This document shows positions 34,201 through 40,647 of a stretch of DNA of 64,000 bases, piece after piece. The notes under the pieces are model-generated. The model saw only the letters and a program-made list of their open reading frames with translations, had not been told where the DNA came from and searched no databases. Every line of letters begins with the position of its first letter. Position 1 is the stretch's first letter. Origin of the DNA: Apostichopus japonicus (taxonomy: Eukaryota; Echinodermata; Holothuroidea; Aspidochirotida; Stichopodidae); the NCBI RefSeq assembly GCF_037975245.1, contig NC_092561.1:17301001-17365000 (forward strand), read 5' to 3'. The translations under genes and the position numbers were made by a program.

Positions 34201-35225
34201 AAAGGATAGTACAGGGACAAAATAGTTCCAAAGGATAGTCCAGAGACTAAATTTCTTGAAAGGATTGTCCAGGGACTGAATAGTTTAAAAGGGTAGTCCA
34301 CGGACTGAATAGTTCAAAAAGATAGTCCAGAGACTAAATTGCTTAAAAGGATAATCCAGGGACTGAATAGTTTAAAAGAATAGTCCAGAGACTGAATAAT
34401 TTAAAAAGACAGTCCAGAGACTAAATTTATCTTTTGATGGACTACAAAAGTGGCATTTTAATCAGTAAATAGCCAGAATGTCAATTCCTCATCCCTTGTC
34501 TTTCATCGTTTCATTTCAAATATAATCCTTACTAGTGGTAGATATGGTATTACCTGTATCTTTACCTTCCAAAAAATTATATAATTTCTTTTCTTCTGCC
34601 AGAGCAACCACTAACTTTGAGGAACAGATTCGCAGAAAAGAAAAGAAAGCCAACGAACAAGATTTAGAACTTCAAGCTGCGGTGGAGAAGACGAAACAGT
34701 TAGCAAAGGACAAAGATGGTCTTGAGAGGATAAACGAACAACTGGAGAAGAAACAGGAGAAATCACAGGAAAATATTGAAGATTTGAAGCAGCAGGTATA
34801 CCTCCTTCTCACCATCCACTCCCCCTCCCCCTCCCAGCTCTAGAGCAAGAACAGCTGTCTGCTAGTCTAGCAAATCCACTGGCTTAATGAAAAGATGTAT
34901 AAAAAATTTGAGACAATGTTACAAGTGAGTGTTCAAGTTTTGATATCACCAGCAGTAAATGACCACTGCAGAGGTAAGTGTTTGGAATAAAGCTTATGAA
35001 AACAGATTTTATCGGTCCTTACATGTTACCACAGTTTTGGTGTCAGATGTAGGGGAATAAATAACTCTGTTGTTTTACTATTTACAGCTCAAAGAAGTTC
35101 AGGGTAAATACAAACAGATGGAGACAGCAGGGAAGGAGAAAGATGAAGTAATTAAACAACAGAAGAAAGAATTAAGTAAAGTCCAGGAGATGAGAAGAAT
35201 GATTCATGATATGACTAAACATTAG
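13174..35225 (+). CDS. CIP2A: CIP2A (PP2A inhibitor and mitotic TOPBP1 partner), 20 coding exons
   Basis: Joining 20 exons gives 2646 nt, 881 residues and a stop. Human CIP2A has 905 residues. Signature blocks include [18 protein letters not shown] (exon 7), [14 protein letters not shown] (exon 15) and [20 protein letters not shown] (exon 16). Residues 1 to about 560 correspond to the all-helical armadillo-like dimerisation region. Residues from about 615 to the end form a long Glu/Lys-rich coiled coil. In vertebrates CIP2A restrains PP2A-B56 and, with TOPBP1, tethers broken chromosomes in mitosis; that role is inferred here by orthology. The C-terminus ends MIHDMTKH, shorter than the vertebrate tail. 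Nineteen coding-region introns: eighteen GT-AG and one AT-AC. The ATG at 13174 is the only start consistent with the exon 1 frame. Many tandem arrays sit against its exons. Confidence 0.97.
13689..13842 (+). CDS. CIP2A: CIP2A coding exon 2
   Basis: Acceptor TTTCCTCACAG, donor GTGAGT. Encodes residues 34-84 plus one base. The block [17 protein letters not shown] matches the vertebrate TSNQILTSECLSCLVELL region. Enters in phase 0 and leaves in phase 1. Confidence 0.95.
14175..14415. mobile_element. Truncated copy of the 18308-18943 MITE
   Basis: Starts TTTAAAGCAGCATTTTGCGT and stays collinear with the left 240 bp of the element at 18308, including CAAAACAGCAAACTAAGAT and GGCGAGTAATTAAGGA. The right half is missing. 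It lies in CIP2A intron 2. Confidence 0.7.
14590..15240. repeat. Minisatellite in CIP2A intron 2, next to exon 3
   Basis: About eleven irregular copies of a 50-65-bp unit containing TATCAACAGACCCACTGTATG and ACCAGACATCAGATATC. The array ends about 80 bp before the exon 3 acceptor. Each unit carries an AG in an ATCAACAG context, but the pyrimidine tract is weak. Confidence 0.85.
15319..15434 (+). CDS. CIP2A: CIP2A coding exon 3
   Basis: Acceptor TTTTACTCAG, donor GTATGT. Encodes through residue 123: [19 protein letters not shown] corresponds to vertebrate ETRDCLQNTYNLNSVLA. Entry phase 1, exit phase 0. Confidence 0.95.
15480..15795 (+). mobile_element. tRNA-derived SINE, first family member
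   Basis: The head has pol III boxes: A-box-like TGGTCAATTGGTTAAGGC and B box GGTTCGAGCCC. It is followed by a tRNA-unrelated body shared with 19360-19690 (TGTTTG, then TGTACACA, then GTGTGACAAGTTACCA). The usual AT-rich tail is not clear. It sits in CIP2A intron 3 in sense orientation. Confidence 0.75.
16917..17861. repeat. 191-bp tandem array in CIP2A intron 3, ending at exon 4
   Basis: GTGATTTCCTTTTATTAACAG recurs at 17098, 17289, 17480 and 17671, exactly 191 bp apart. A diverged copy lies upstream. The fifth start (17862) is cut after GTGATTTCCTTTTT and runs into the genuine polypyrimidine tract of exon 4. The inner four copies are nearly identical. Each unit contains acceptor-like sites (CCTTTTATTAACAG, TTATATCAACAG, ACTTTACAG), so four or five decoy 3' splice sites precede the real one. 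Confidence 0.93.
17901..17995 (+). CDS. CIP2A: CIP2A coding exon 4
   Basis: Acceptor TCTCATTTGAACAG, donor GTAAGT. Encodes [14 protein letters not shown], matching vertebrate CIQLLQKLTYNVKI, then [11 protein letters not shown]. Entry phase 0, exit phase 2. Confidence 0.95.
18308..18943. mobile_element. MITE with TTAAAGCAGCATTTTG termini
   Basis: The left end TTAAAGCAGCATTTTG is mirrored by the right end CAAAATGCTGCTTTAA, 636 bp apart. The TTAA at each edge may be target duplication or part of the terminus. No open frame codes for a transposase. It lies in CIP2A intron 4, and a truncated relative lies at 14175-14415. Confidence 0.75.
19001..19097 (+). CDS. CIP2A: CIP2A coding exon 5
   Basis: Acceptor CGTGAAACAG, donor GTAAGT. 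Encodes [20 protein letters not shown] and onward, matching vertebrate [19 protein letters not shown] second AG six bases inside the exon would give the wrong phase, which fixes this start. Entry phase 2, exit phase 0. Confidence 0.94.
19360..19690 (+). mobile_element. Diverged tRNA-derived SINE, same family as 15480
   Basis: Collinear with the 15480 copy over its body, with motifs GGGGATCTGCGAG, TTGTACACACTTGGG and GTGTGACAACTTACCAG. The promoter boxes are decayed; the B-box position reads GTCGCAGGTTGATG. It sits in CIP2A intron 5. Confidence 0.6.
19824..19946 (+). CDS. CIP2A: CIP2A coding exon 6
   Basis: Acceptor TTATTTTTTGTAG, donor GTAAAA. Encodes [20 protein letters not shown] followed by [19 protein letters not shown], matching vertebrate VFALSILSSLTLNEEVGEK. 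Phase 0 at both ends. Confidence 0.97.
19965..21225. repeat. G-rich minisatellite in CIP2A intron 6, starting at the exon 6 donor
   Basis: About twenty copies of a 55-70-bp unit of the form GGATAGCATACAGGTTCATT, then a G-rich run, then GAGCAAATGATAGGCCATTA. It begins about 20 bp after the exon 6 donor. A block of several units starting at 20456 recurs at 20911 (offset 455), showing a second, higher-order duplication. The G runs could form quadruplexes in the pre-mRNA. Confidence 0.92.
21479..21624 (+). CDS. CIP2A: CIP2A coding exon 7 (true copy)
   Basis: Acceptor TTTCTGTTTTTTGAACAG, donor GTAAGA. Encodes [20 protein letters not shown] and onward to DRIQRDFVR, matching vertebrate [20 protein letters not shown]. 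Only this copy has a good polypyrimidine tract and the 5' 48 nt. Entry phase 0, exit phase 2. Confidence 0.97.
21527..22285 (+). repeat. Six-copy array of half of CIP2A exon 7 plus its donor
   Basis: Units start at 21527 (the real exon), 21654, 21781, 21908, 22034 and 22161. Spacing is 127 bp with one 126-bp step. Each contains the last 98 nt of exon 7, the donor GAGGTAAGAG and about 29 bp of intron. Copies are nearly identical. The last has lost two bases next to the donor. An AG (CCCCAG) precedes each extra copy; splicing there would put the copy out of frame and hit TGA. Confidence 0.95.
22302..22617 (+). mobile_element. tRNA-derived SINE with ATT tail, CIP2A intron 7
   Basis: Head GCGTGGTGGCCAATTGGCTA with B box GGTTCGATTCC, body GCCGACTGGAGGGATTGTCT, 3' end AAAGCGCTATATAAAAA and an (ATT)n tail. 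Near-identical in layout to 29714-30037. The AAGCGCTATATAA end resembles LINE-mobilised deuterostome SINEs. Confidence 0.9.
23113..23526. mobile_element. hAT-type MITE in CIP2A intron 7, 6-bp target duplication
   Basis: The termini CAGAGATGCCAACC and GGTTGGCATCTCTG are inverted repeats. CTGTTG abuts both ends (23107-23112 and 23527-23532). It is 414 bp without a transposase frame. Confidence 0.78.
23753..23828 (+). CDS. CIP2A: CIP2A coding exon 8
   Basis: Acceptor TCTCCATATTTCAG, donor GTATGT. Encodes [20 protein letters not shown], matching vertebrate [20 protein letters not shown]. Entry phase 2, exit phase 0. Confidence 0.95.
23985..24640 (+). repeat. Array of decoy splice acceptors before CIP2A exon 9
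   Basis: Seven 69-85-bp units precede the real exon. Each contains a copy of the exon 9 acceptor and first codons: TTTCATTTAG followed by GTGGTAGAGTTT or GAGGTAGAGTTT, then AATCCTAATTCA. Acceptor-like sites fall near 24071, 24152, 24231, 24300, 24377, 24462 and 24546. The genuine site is at 24633. Past the shared 12 bases the decoys reach a stop within about 25 codons. Confidence 0.93.
24634..24831 (+). CDS. CIP2A: CIP2A coding exon 9
   Basis: Acceptor TTTCATTTAAG, donor GTACGT. Encodes [20 protein letters not shown] through [14 protein letters not shown], matching vertebrate VLELLLAFCSVTQLRHML and SVLALELFKEIFE. The central linker is shorter than in vertebrates. Phase 0 at both ends. Confidence 0.96.
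24926..25240 (-). mobile_element. Dispersed repeat with a hammerhead-like motif (Penelope-type remnant?)
   Basis: On the minus strand it reads CCTTTGAAAAGATCCTGCTA then GGATCGAAACGTCAGGCC. The same block occurs in opposite orientation at 40020-40215 together with the neighbouring text CAGGTTAATGAGC and GATTAGTAGACAAG. A GATCCTGCTAGGATC hairpin followed by GAAAC and GTC resembles the stem II and GAAA part of type I hammerhead ribozymes found in Penelope-like elements. The CTGATGA core is replaced by TTTGAAA, so it should be inactive. Confidence 0.45.
25250..25977. other. CIP2A intron 9, remainder
   Basis: AT-rich intron without recognisable repeat or exon. The end is pyrimidine-rich (CTTCTTCTTCTTG) and leads into the exon 10 acceptor. 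Confidence 0.5.
25978..26131 (+). CDS. CIP2A: CIP2A coding exon 10 (ends at the minor-class intron)
   Basis: Acceptor TTCTACTTTCTAG. Encodes [20 protein letters not shown] through [10 protein letters not shown] plus one base. The exon is ended by ATATCCTTTT rather than a GT donor. Joining to 26976 gives [19 protein letters not shown], which aligns gaplessly with vertebrate RIAKAIEVLLTLCGDDTLK. Entry phase 0, exit phase 1. Confidence 0.95.
26132..26975 (+). other. U12-type AT-AC intron of CIP2A (intron 10)
   Basis: The 5' splice site ATATCCTTTT is a perfect minor-spliceosome AT-type signal. CCTTGAC at 26961-26967 matches the U12 branch-site consensus (TCCTTRAC), and the terminal AC at 26974-26975 lies 9 nt after the branch A. 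Length is 844 nt. No GT-AG pair nearby preserves frame and alignment. A 164-bp MITE lies inside. Confidence 0.92.
26470..26633. mobile_element. hAT-type MITE in the U12 intron, 6-bp target duplication
   Basis: The ends CAGGCATGAGC and GCTCATCCCTG are imperfect inverted repeats with one mismatch. AGTATA flanks both sides (26464-26469 and 26634-26639). It is 164 bp with no coding content. Confidence 0.72.
26976..27117 (+). CDS. CIP2A: CIP2A coding exon 11
   Basis: Begins after the AC of the U12 intron. Encodes [20 protein letters not shown] and onward to [10 protein letters not shown]. Two donors are possible; the one at 27118 (TGCAG|GTGAGT) keeps phase with exon 12, whereas CGCAG|GTAACT does not. 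Entry phase 1, exit phase 2. Confidence 0.95.
27621..27720 (+). CDS. CIP2A: CIP2A coding exon 12
   Basis: Acceptor TTTTCTTCATACAG, donor GTAAGT. Encodes [20 protein letters not shown] through TQSIFK, matching vertebrate [20 protein letters not shown]. Entry phase 2, exit phase 0. Confidence 0.95.
28279..28397 (+). CDS. CIP2A: CIP2A coding exon 13
   Basis: Acceptor TCCGTTTCTCAG, donor GTAAGT. Encodes [20 protein letters not shown] through PEFCSQV, matching vertebrate [20 protein letters not shown]. Entry phase 0, exit phase 2. Confidence 0.95.
28400..29713. other. CIP2A intron 13, 5' part
   Basis: AT-rich intron sequence with no recognised exon or repeat. Short open frames here lack similarity and splice context. 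Confidence 0.45.
29714..30037 (+). mobile_element. tRNA-derived SINE abutting the exon 14 acceptor
   Basis: Same family as 22302-22617: head GCGTGGTGGCCAATTGGCCT, B box GGTTCGATTCC, 3' end AAAGCGCTATATAAAAA and an ATT tail. The tail ends about 15 nt before the AG of CIP2A exon 14, so the branch-site region of this intron is mostly SINE-derived. Confidence 0.92.
30053..30263 (+). CDS. CIP2A: CIP2A coding exon 14
   Basis: Acceptor CATTTATTTGTAG, donor GTGAGT. Encodes the hydrophilic linker [20 protein letters not shown] through [12 protein letters not shown], matching vertebrate IEELIEKLQSGM at its end. It joins the helical domain to the coiled coil. Entry phase 2, exit phase 0. Confidence 0.94.
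30841..30903 (+). CDS. CIP2A: CIP2A coding exon 15
   Basis: Acceptor TTAATCTTTTCCAG, donor GTAAGT. Encodes [20 protein letters not shown] and Q, matching vertebrate ISDIMDVYEMKLSTL. Phase 0 at both ends. Confidence 0.96.
31030..31155. repeat. Short direct duplication in CIP2A intron 15
   Basis: CTATAACTGCATGGTGATTC with following CAGCCTCCGTGTAAGAA occurs at about 31026 and again at about 31109, a tandem duplication of about 83 bp. Confidence 0.7.
31608..31718 (+). CDS. CIP2A: CIP2A coding exon 16
   Basis: Acceptor GGTTGCTTTGAACAG, donor GTGAGG. Encodes [20 protein letters not shown] within its 37 codons, the best conserved stretch of the protein (vertebrate [20 protein letters not shown]). 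Start of the main coiled coil. Phase 0 at both ends. Confidence 0.97.
31905..32215 (-). pseudogene. LINE (non-LTR retrotransposon) reverse-transcriptase C-terminal remnant
   Basis: Minus-strand frames read [20 protein letters not shown] then [14 protein letters not shown] and, after a frameshift near 32010, [20 protein letters not shown]. The VHSHNTR and W-LP motifs are typical of the end of CR1/jockey-type ORF2. It is antisense in CIP2A intron 16 and clearly broken. Confidence 0.75.
32400..33090. other. CIP2A intron 16, 3' part
   Basis: AT-rich intron without recognisable elements. A short G-rich run near 32255-32280 precedes it. Confidence 0.45.
33091..33287 (+). CDS. CIP2A: CIP2A coding exon 17
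   Basis: Acceptor GTGTCCGTCGATAG, donor GTAAGC. Encodes [20 protein letters not shown] through TTHAELTQ, a continuous coiled coil that follows vertebrate ARTLASMLREVERKNEEL. Entry phase 0, exit phase 2. Confidence 0.95.
33868..33981 (+). CDS. CIP2A: CIP2A coding exon 18
   Basis: Acceptor CTCATATTTTCCTCAG, donor GTAAGT. Encodes [20 protein letters not shown] through LETLKSQYE. Coiled coil. Phase 2 at both ends. Confidence 0.94.
33990..34425. repeat. 30-bp minisatellite starting at the exon 18 donor
   Basis: About fourteen copies of a unit of the form AAAAGGATAGTCCAGAGACT then AAATAGTTC. The array starts within about 10 bp of the exon 18 donor. Because the unit is about 30 bp, one minus-strand frame stays open; it is not a gene. 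Confidence 0.92.
34603..34795 (+). CDS. CIP2A: CIP2A coding exon 19
   Basis: Acceptor TTCTTTTCTTCTGCCAG, donor GTATAC. Encodes [20 protein letters not shown] through [13 protein letters not shown], coiled coil. Entry phase 2, exit phase 0. Confidence 0.94.
35088..35225 (+). CDS. CIP2A: CIP2A coding exon 20 with stop codon
   Basis: Acceptor TGTTTTACTATTTACAG. Encodes [20 protein letters not shown] through [18 protein letters not shown] and TAG. The last 17 codons and stop are the seed of the downstream array. Vertebrate CIP2A continues for about 15 more residues after the equivalent MIAMIHS segment. Confidence 0.94.
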   Translation, partial: LKEVQGKYKQMETAGKEKDEVIKQQKKELSKVQEMRRMIHDMTKH

Positions 35226-37800
35226 ATAGAACCGGAATGGCCAGAAGGGATGAGGGTAGCAAACACAGACGAAGGAACTAAGCAAAGTCCAGGAGATGAG
35301 GAGAATGATTCATAATATGACCAAACATTAGAAAGGACCGGAATGGCCAGAAGGGATGAGGGTAGCAAACACAGACGAAGGAACTAAATAAAGTCCAGGA
35401 GATGAGGAGAATGATTCATAATATGACTAAACATTAGAAAGAACCAGAATGGCCAAAAGGGATGAGGGTAGCAAACACAGACGAAGGAACCAAATAAAGT
35501 CCAGGAGATGAGAAGAATGATTCATAATTTGACTAAACATTAGAAAGGACCGGAATGGCCAGAAGGGATGAGGGTACAAAACACAGACGAAAGGAACTAA
35601 ATAAAGTCCAGGAGATGAGGAGAATGATTCATAATATGACCAAACATTAGAAAGAACCAGAATGACCAAAAGGGATGAGGGTAGCAAACACAGACGAAGG
35701 AACTAAATAAAGTCCAGGAGATGAGGAGAATGATTCATAATATAACTAAAAATTAGACAGGACAGGAACAGCCAAAAGGGATGAGGGTAGCAAACACAGA
35801 CGAAGGAACTAAATAAAGTCCAGGAGATGAGGAGAATGATTCATAATATGACCAAACATTAGAAAGAACCGGAATGACCAAAAGGGATGAGGGTAGCAAA
35901 CACAGACGAAGGAACTAAATAAAGTCCAGGAGATGAGGAGAATGATTAATAATATAACTAAACATTAGAAAGAACCGGAACGACCAAAAGGGATGAGGGT
36001 AGCAAACACAGACGAAGGAACTAAATAAAGTCCAGGAGATGAGAATGATTCATAATATAACTAAACATTAGAAAGAACCGGAACGGCCAAAAGGGATGAG
36101 GGTAGCAAACACAGACGAAGGAACTAAATAAAGTCCAGGAGATGAGGAGAATGATTCATAATATAACTAAAAATTAGACAGGACAGGAACGGCCAAAAGG
36201 GATGAGGGTAGCAAACACAGACGAAGGAACTAAATAAAGTCCAGGAGATGAGGAGAATGATTCATAATATAACTAAAAATTAGACAGGACAGGAACAGCC
36301 AAAAGGGATGAGGGTAGCAAACACAGACGAAGGAACTAAATAAAGTCCAGGAGATGAGGAGAATGATTCATAATATGACCAAACATTAGAAAGAACCGGA
36401 ATGACCAAAAGGGATGAGGGTAGCAAACACAGACGAAGGAACTAAATAAAGTCCAGGAGATGAGGAGAATGATTAATAATATAACTAAACATTAGAAAGA
36501 ACCGGAATGACCAAAAGGGATGAGGGTAGCAAACACAGACGAAGGAACTAAATAAAGTCCAGGAGATGAGAATGATTCATAATATAACTAAACATTAGAA
36601 AGAACCGGAACGGCCAAAAGGGATGAGGGTAGCAAACACAGACGAAGGAACTAAATAAAGTCCAGGAGATGAGGAGAATGATTCATAATATAACTAAAAA
36701 TTAGACAGGACAGGAACGGCCAAAAGGGATGAGGGTAGCAAACACAGACGAAGGAACTAAATAAAGTCCAGGAGATGAGGAGAATGATTCATAATATGAC
36801 CAAACATTAGAAAGAACCGGAATGGCCAAAAGGGATGAGGGTAGCAAACACAGACGAAGGAACTAAATAAAGTCCAGGAGATGAGGAGAATGATTCATAA
36901 TATGACCAAACATTAGAAAGAACCGGAATGGCCAAAAGGGATGAGGGTAGCAAACACAGACGAAGGAACTAAATAAAGTCCAGGAGATGAGGAGAATGAT
37001 TAATAATATAACAAACATTAGAAAGAACCGGAATGACCAAAAGGGATGAGGGTCGCAAACACAAAGGAAGGAACTAAATAAAGTCCAGGAGATGAGGAGA
37101 ATGATTCATAATATGACCAAACATTAGAAAGAACCAGAATGACCAAAAGGGATGAGGGTAGCAAACACAGACGAAGTAGCTAAATAAAGTCCAGGAGATG
37201 AGGAGAATGATTCATAATATGACCAAACATTAGAAAGAACCAGAATGACCAATAGGGATGAGGGTAGCAAACACAGACGAAGGAACTAAATAAAGTCCAG
37301 GAGATGAGGAGAATGATTCATAATATGACCAAACATTAGAAGAACCAGAATGACCAAAAGGGATGAGGGTAGCAAACACAGACGAAGGAACTAAATAAAG
37401 TCCAGGAGATGAGGAGAATGATTCATAATATGACCAAACATTAGAAAGAACCGGAATGACCAAAAGGGATGAGGGTAGCAAGCACAGACGAAGGAACTAA
37501 ATAAAGTCCAGGAGATGAGGAGAATGATTCGTAATATGACCAAACATTAGAAAGAACCAGAATGGCCAAAAGGGATGCGGGTACCAAACACAGACGAAGG
37601 AACTAAAAAAAGTCCAGGAGATGAGGAGAAGGATTCATAATATGACCAAACATTAGAAAGAACCGGAATGGCCAAAAGGGATGCGGGTACCAAACACAGA
37701 TGAAGGAACTAAATAAAGTCCAGGAGATGAGGAGAAGGATTCATAGTATGACCAAAAGTTAAAAAGAACCGGAACGGGCAAAAGGGACAAGAACAAAAGA
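35181..37800 (+). repeat. About 25 tandem copies of the end of CIP2A exon 20 plus 3' flank
   Basis: GTCCAGGAGATGAG recurs every 104-107 bp from 35181 to 37716. Each unit carries codons for [18 protein letters not shown] and the TAG, then about 50 bp of flank (GGGATGAGGGTAGCAAACAC). Nearly every unit contains AATAAA in GAACTAAATAAAGTCC. Several units have lost three bases or a full AGG. The last two to three copies are decayed. If CIP2A transcription continues, this is its 3' UTR, with many candidate poly(A) signals. Confidence 0.95.
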
Positions 37801-38823
37801 AATAACCAGAAGGTTCCATAGGAATGAGGGAACCAAACACCAGAAGAAGGAACTAAATCAACTCCATGATGTGAGGAGAATGATTAAATTATTTGACAAA
37901 ACCAATATAATGAATTGCATTCATGGTAAATAGAAGTACAGGAGAAGAATAAAAATAAAGCCCTAAATATGAGGAAACCTTACAAAGATCATTGCTCAAG
38001 TAACATGAGTGCATAGCAAGAAAAGTGGAATATGGTCATGAAAGTTTATTTGATGTTTGTCCCCCTCAGATCATTAAACCTGTTATTGGTCCATCTTCCC
38101 GTTAAATCTGTACATTGATCTACATCAAGCACTGGTTACAACTTTTAACACTTATGTTAATTTCTTAATATTTATTATCTTTACTTCTTATGTGTATTAA
38201 TCGAAGATGGAAGACCAAATGATGGTGAACCTGTGTCATTACCTTACACATAAGCTGTTGTGCTTTTGCTTTCGTTCTGTACACACACACAAACACACAC
38301 ATACACGCACTCTCCGCCTGCATGAATGCATAGGTTACGATTATCATCGAAACCAAAAATGGGAAAAGAGCGAGGGAAAAAACTTAAGTGATATACTTAA
38401 TATATTAGTTCAGTAATGCTAGCAAAAAAAGTCATAAATTGTATAAAGAAAGTATCACACATCAGATCGATCATCTGTTTGGGAGAATGGGATTTTATTT
38501 TCAGAACCATTTCAAAAGTTTGAGAGGATTAGTAAAGGCTATTTACAATAATACCACTATATAACACTAATAACAGCAACATTTTAGCCTACGCCTTGCG
38601 GGAAGAAATTTGAGTATTCACTTTTTAAATGCAGATCACCAAATAGAGCCGTATACATTGTACGCGAATCAGAAATCACAAGTAGATGTTTCCGCATGAA
38701 TGCAAGATTAATCGATATATGTTTACAAACAATGTTAACAATGACCATTAACACACATATATAATAATACATTTTTCATTTGGTCGAAAATGTGAAACCA
38801 CATCCTACAAATGTATTCACATG
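37801..38823. other. Intergenic gap between convergent CIP2A and the ceramidase gene
   Basis: Contains a short CA-rich stretch at about 38280-38312 and, on the minus strand, AATAAA at 38494-38499 that could serve the ceramidase gene. Nothing else recognised. Confidence 0.45.
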
Positions 38824-38950
38824 TCATGTGCCCCCCTCACCATGTTCTTTACATTGAGACGAATAGTTAATCCGCTGTTTTTTCAACTCAGTATCTATAT
38901 ACTGTATCATTGGTGGATAACAACGCTGGAGCGTACACGTCTCAGTGAAA
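38824..38950 (-). CDS. ACER3: Ceramidase last coding exon
   Basis: Acceptor TTTCATTTCAG on the minus strand. Encodes NFTETCTLQRCYPPMIQYID then a hydrophilic tail to TGA at 38826-38824. Spacing from the HAWW motif to the T-x-TL and Y-x-P positions equals that in ACER3. Entry phase 2. Confidence 0.72.
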
Positions 38951-39017
38951 CTGAAATGAAAGGTCTAACACATTCGAGGTGGAAGGGATAGGGGTAGGTG
39001 GGCGGGGAAAAACTTAC

Positions 39018-39119
39018 TTAAATGCTTGTGATTGGCTGGCAAGGGCGGTAAAGACGTCCCACCAAGCATGGAACTGAAACAGTCCTGAAAGAGGAAAGGG
39101 TAGGTGACTCCGAATTGCC
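39018..39119 (-). CDS. ACER3: Ceramidase exon with the HAWW motif
   Basis: Acceptor TATCTTTTCTTACAG, donor GTAAGT on the minus strand. Encodes AIRSHLPFPLSGLFQFHAWW then DVFTALASQSQAF. It holds the first histidine of HAWWH but Asp in place of the second. Phase 2 at both ends. Confidence 0.88.
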   Translation of the reverse strand, partial: GNSESPTLSSFRTVSVPCLVGRLYRPCQPITSI

Positions 39120-39509
39120 CTGTAAGAAAAGATAGAGCAATATACATTTAAAAAAGTCAGAGTAAATATTTACTGTTGTGTATACTGTATTTTGTAACGT
39201 GTACGCCAACATTGGTTGGTGAAATGTCGTTAAAGGATTTCTTTTTCATTAAAGGGAAGTACTCCTACCATTCATAGGTGCCATTTGTAATAAAAACGTT
39301 TGTTATGCAGAACTTGGCTCTCCGCCAAACGTTAGGAACAAATTAATGCTTTCGGAAGATATCGTGGCTTTAATTTAACAATGTCACTTCATGATGTCAA
39401 ACTCACCGAATCACACTATATTTGTATTCTTAATTTGTTTTTGACAAACGAACGTTGTTTTAATTGAAAACTGAATTGTAAACATATAGGACTTGTTATT
39501 CTAACTTAC

Positions 39510-39611
39510 CTAAGCTGCTCACAAAAGTTATTATCAATGAGCCATAGAGTGAAGGCCGCGACGTATATAATCAACGGATAACTCAGAAGAAACTTGGAGT
39601 GTGTCATACGT
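39510..39611 (-). CDS. ACER3: Ceramidase exon with the DNNFCEQLR motif
   Basis: Acceptor TGTTTATTTCTTACTAG, donor GTAAGT on the minus strand. Encodes RMTHSKFLLSYPLIIYVAAF then TLWLIDNNFCEQL, a membrane helix followed by the family's D-N-x-FC motif. Phase 2 at both ends. Confidence 0.9.
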
Positions 39612-40019
39612 CTAGTAAGAAATAAACAATTATATTGGGTTATAGGAGTACAGGAGGGGAGGGGGGGGGTGATGCGGAGTGCGGGGCAATGGTTCAGTAG
39701 AGGATGCTTGCTTTGCTTTAAGGTCGGAGGAGGACTGTTACGGGTGCACCCCTCCCCCCTCCCTTCAACCTCACACAAGTATTCATTCGCAAAACCTTGC
39801 GTTTAGGGCTACTTAGATAGACCTTATACTCTAAATATGCCCCAGAAAGCACCATTTGACTTCTGCATTTTTTTTTCTGCGGAGAACCCCAACACCCCCA
39901 TAATAAAACCAAGGCAGCACCCTAAATAAAATACTTCATTCGCATTTGGCCCTCCCCTAACGACTCTAGTCACTATACCTAAATCAGTCAGGGGAACTTT
40001 GGAGTTTATTTACAATTTA

Positions 40020-40215
40020 TAACTTTGTCTACTAATCCCTTGTCTACTAATCCCCTTACATCTATCTCTTTGTGTTCACCATGCTCATTAACCTGTCTGT
40101 ATTCTGTGCGTGTTTTTGTCCCTTTTGTTAGTGTTACTTGTGATTTAGCCTTTGAAGAAGATCCTGCTAGGATCGAAAAGTCAGGCCAACTTACTTTACA
40201 CATTCTCCTACACAG
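40020..40215 (+). mobile_element. Second copy of the hammerhead-like dispersed repeat
   Basis: Inverted relative to 24926-25240 and about 85-90 percent identical by eye over the core: GAAGAAGATCCTGCTAGGAT then CGAAAAGTCAGGCC. It lies in a ceramidase intron. TTTGAAGA replaces the catalytic CTGATGA. Confidence 0.5.
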
Positions 40216-40647
40216 GCGCTCTAGTGGATAAGCAGTTTGCTAACAGTTTTATTTTATTTTGATTACAATTAATAACTGTAATCTAAATATGGCTCAGAAT
40301 GAACCATTTGACGATAAAAGATAAAAGTCGATAAAAGAATGAATTTAATTTTTTTGGGGACCCCCAACAAAGGAGGTGGCTTCAATGACCCCAGTGAATC
40401 CCACACCTTTAATAATTCCCACCCCTATATTAATCCTCCAATGAATGACCATTGGATTCGTCAGCATTATACGGAAGCAAATGCAGCGCACTTTTACAGG
40501 TCAATTAGACAGGTCGAAGCACCTAACCATTATATCGTATTTCTGCATATATCAGTACGATAGGCACCACAGCATAGAATGATGTACGAATATACATGTT
40601 CAGTATTGTTCTAAGAGTGTAAAGAAAAACATAAGTAATGTGATTAC

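Noticed and set aside
33990-34425. Minus-strand LDYPF/PWTIL repeat peptide
   Set aside because: Produced by the 30-bp period of the minisatellite after exon 18.
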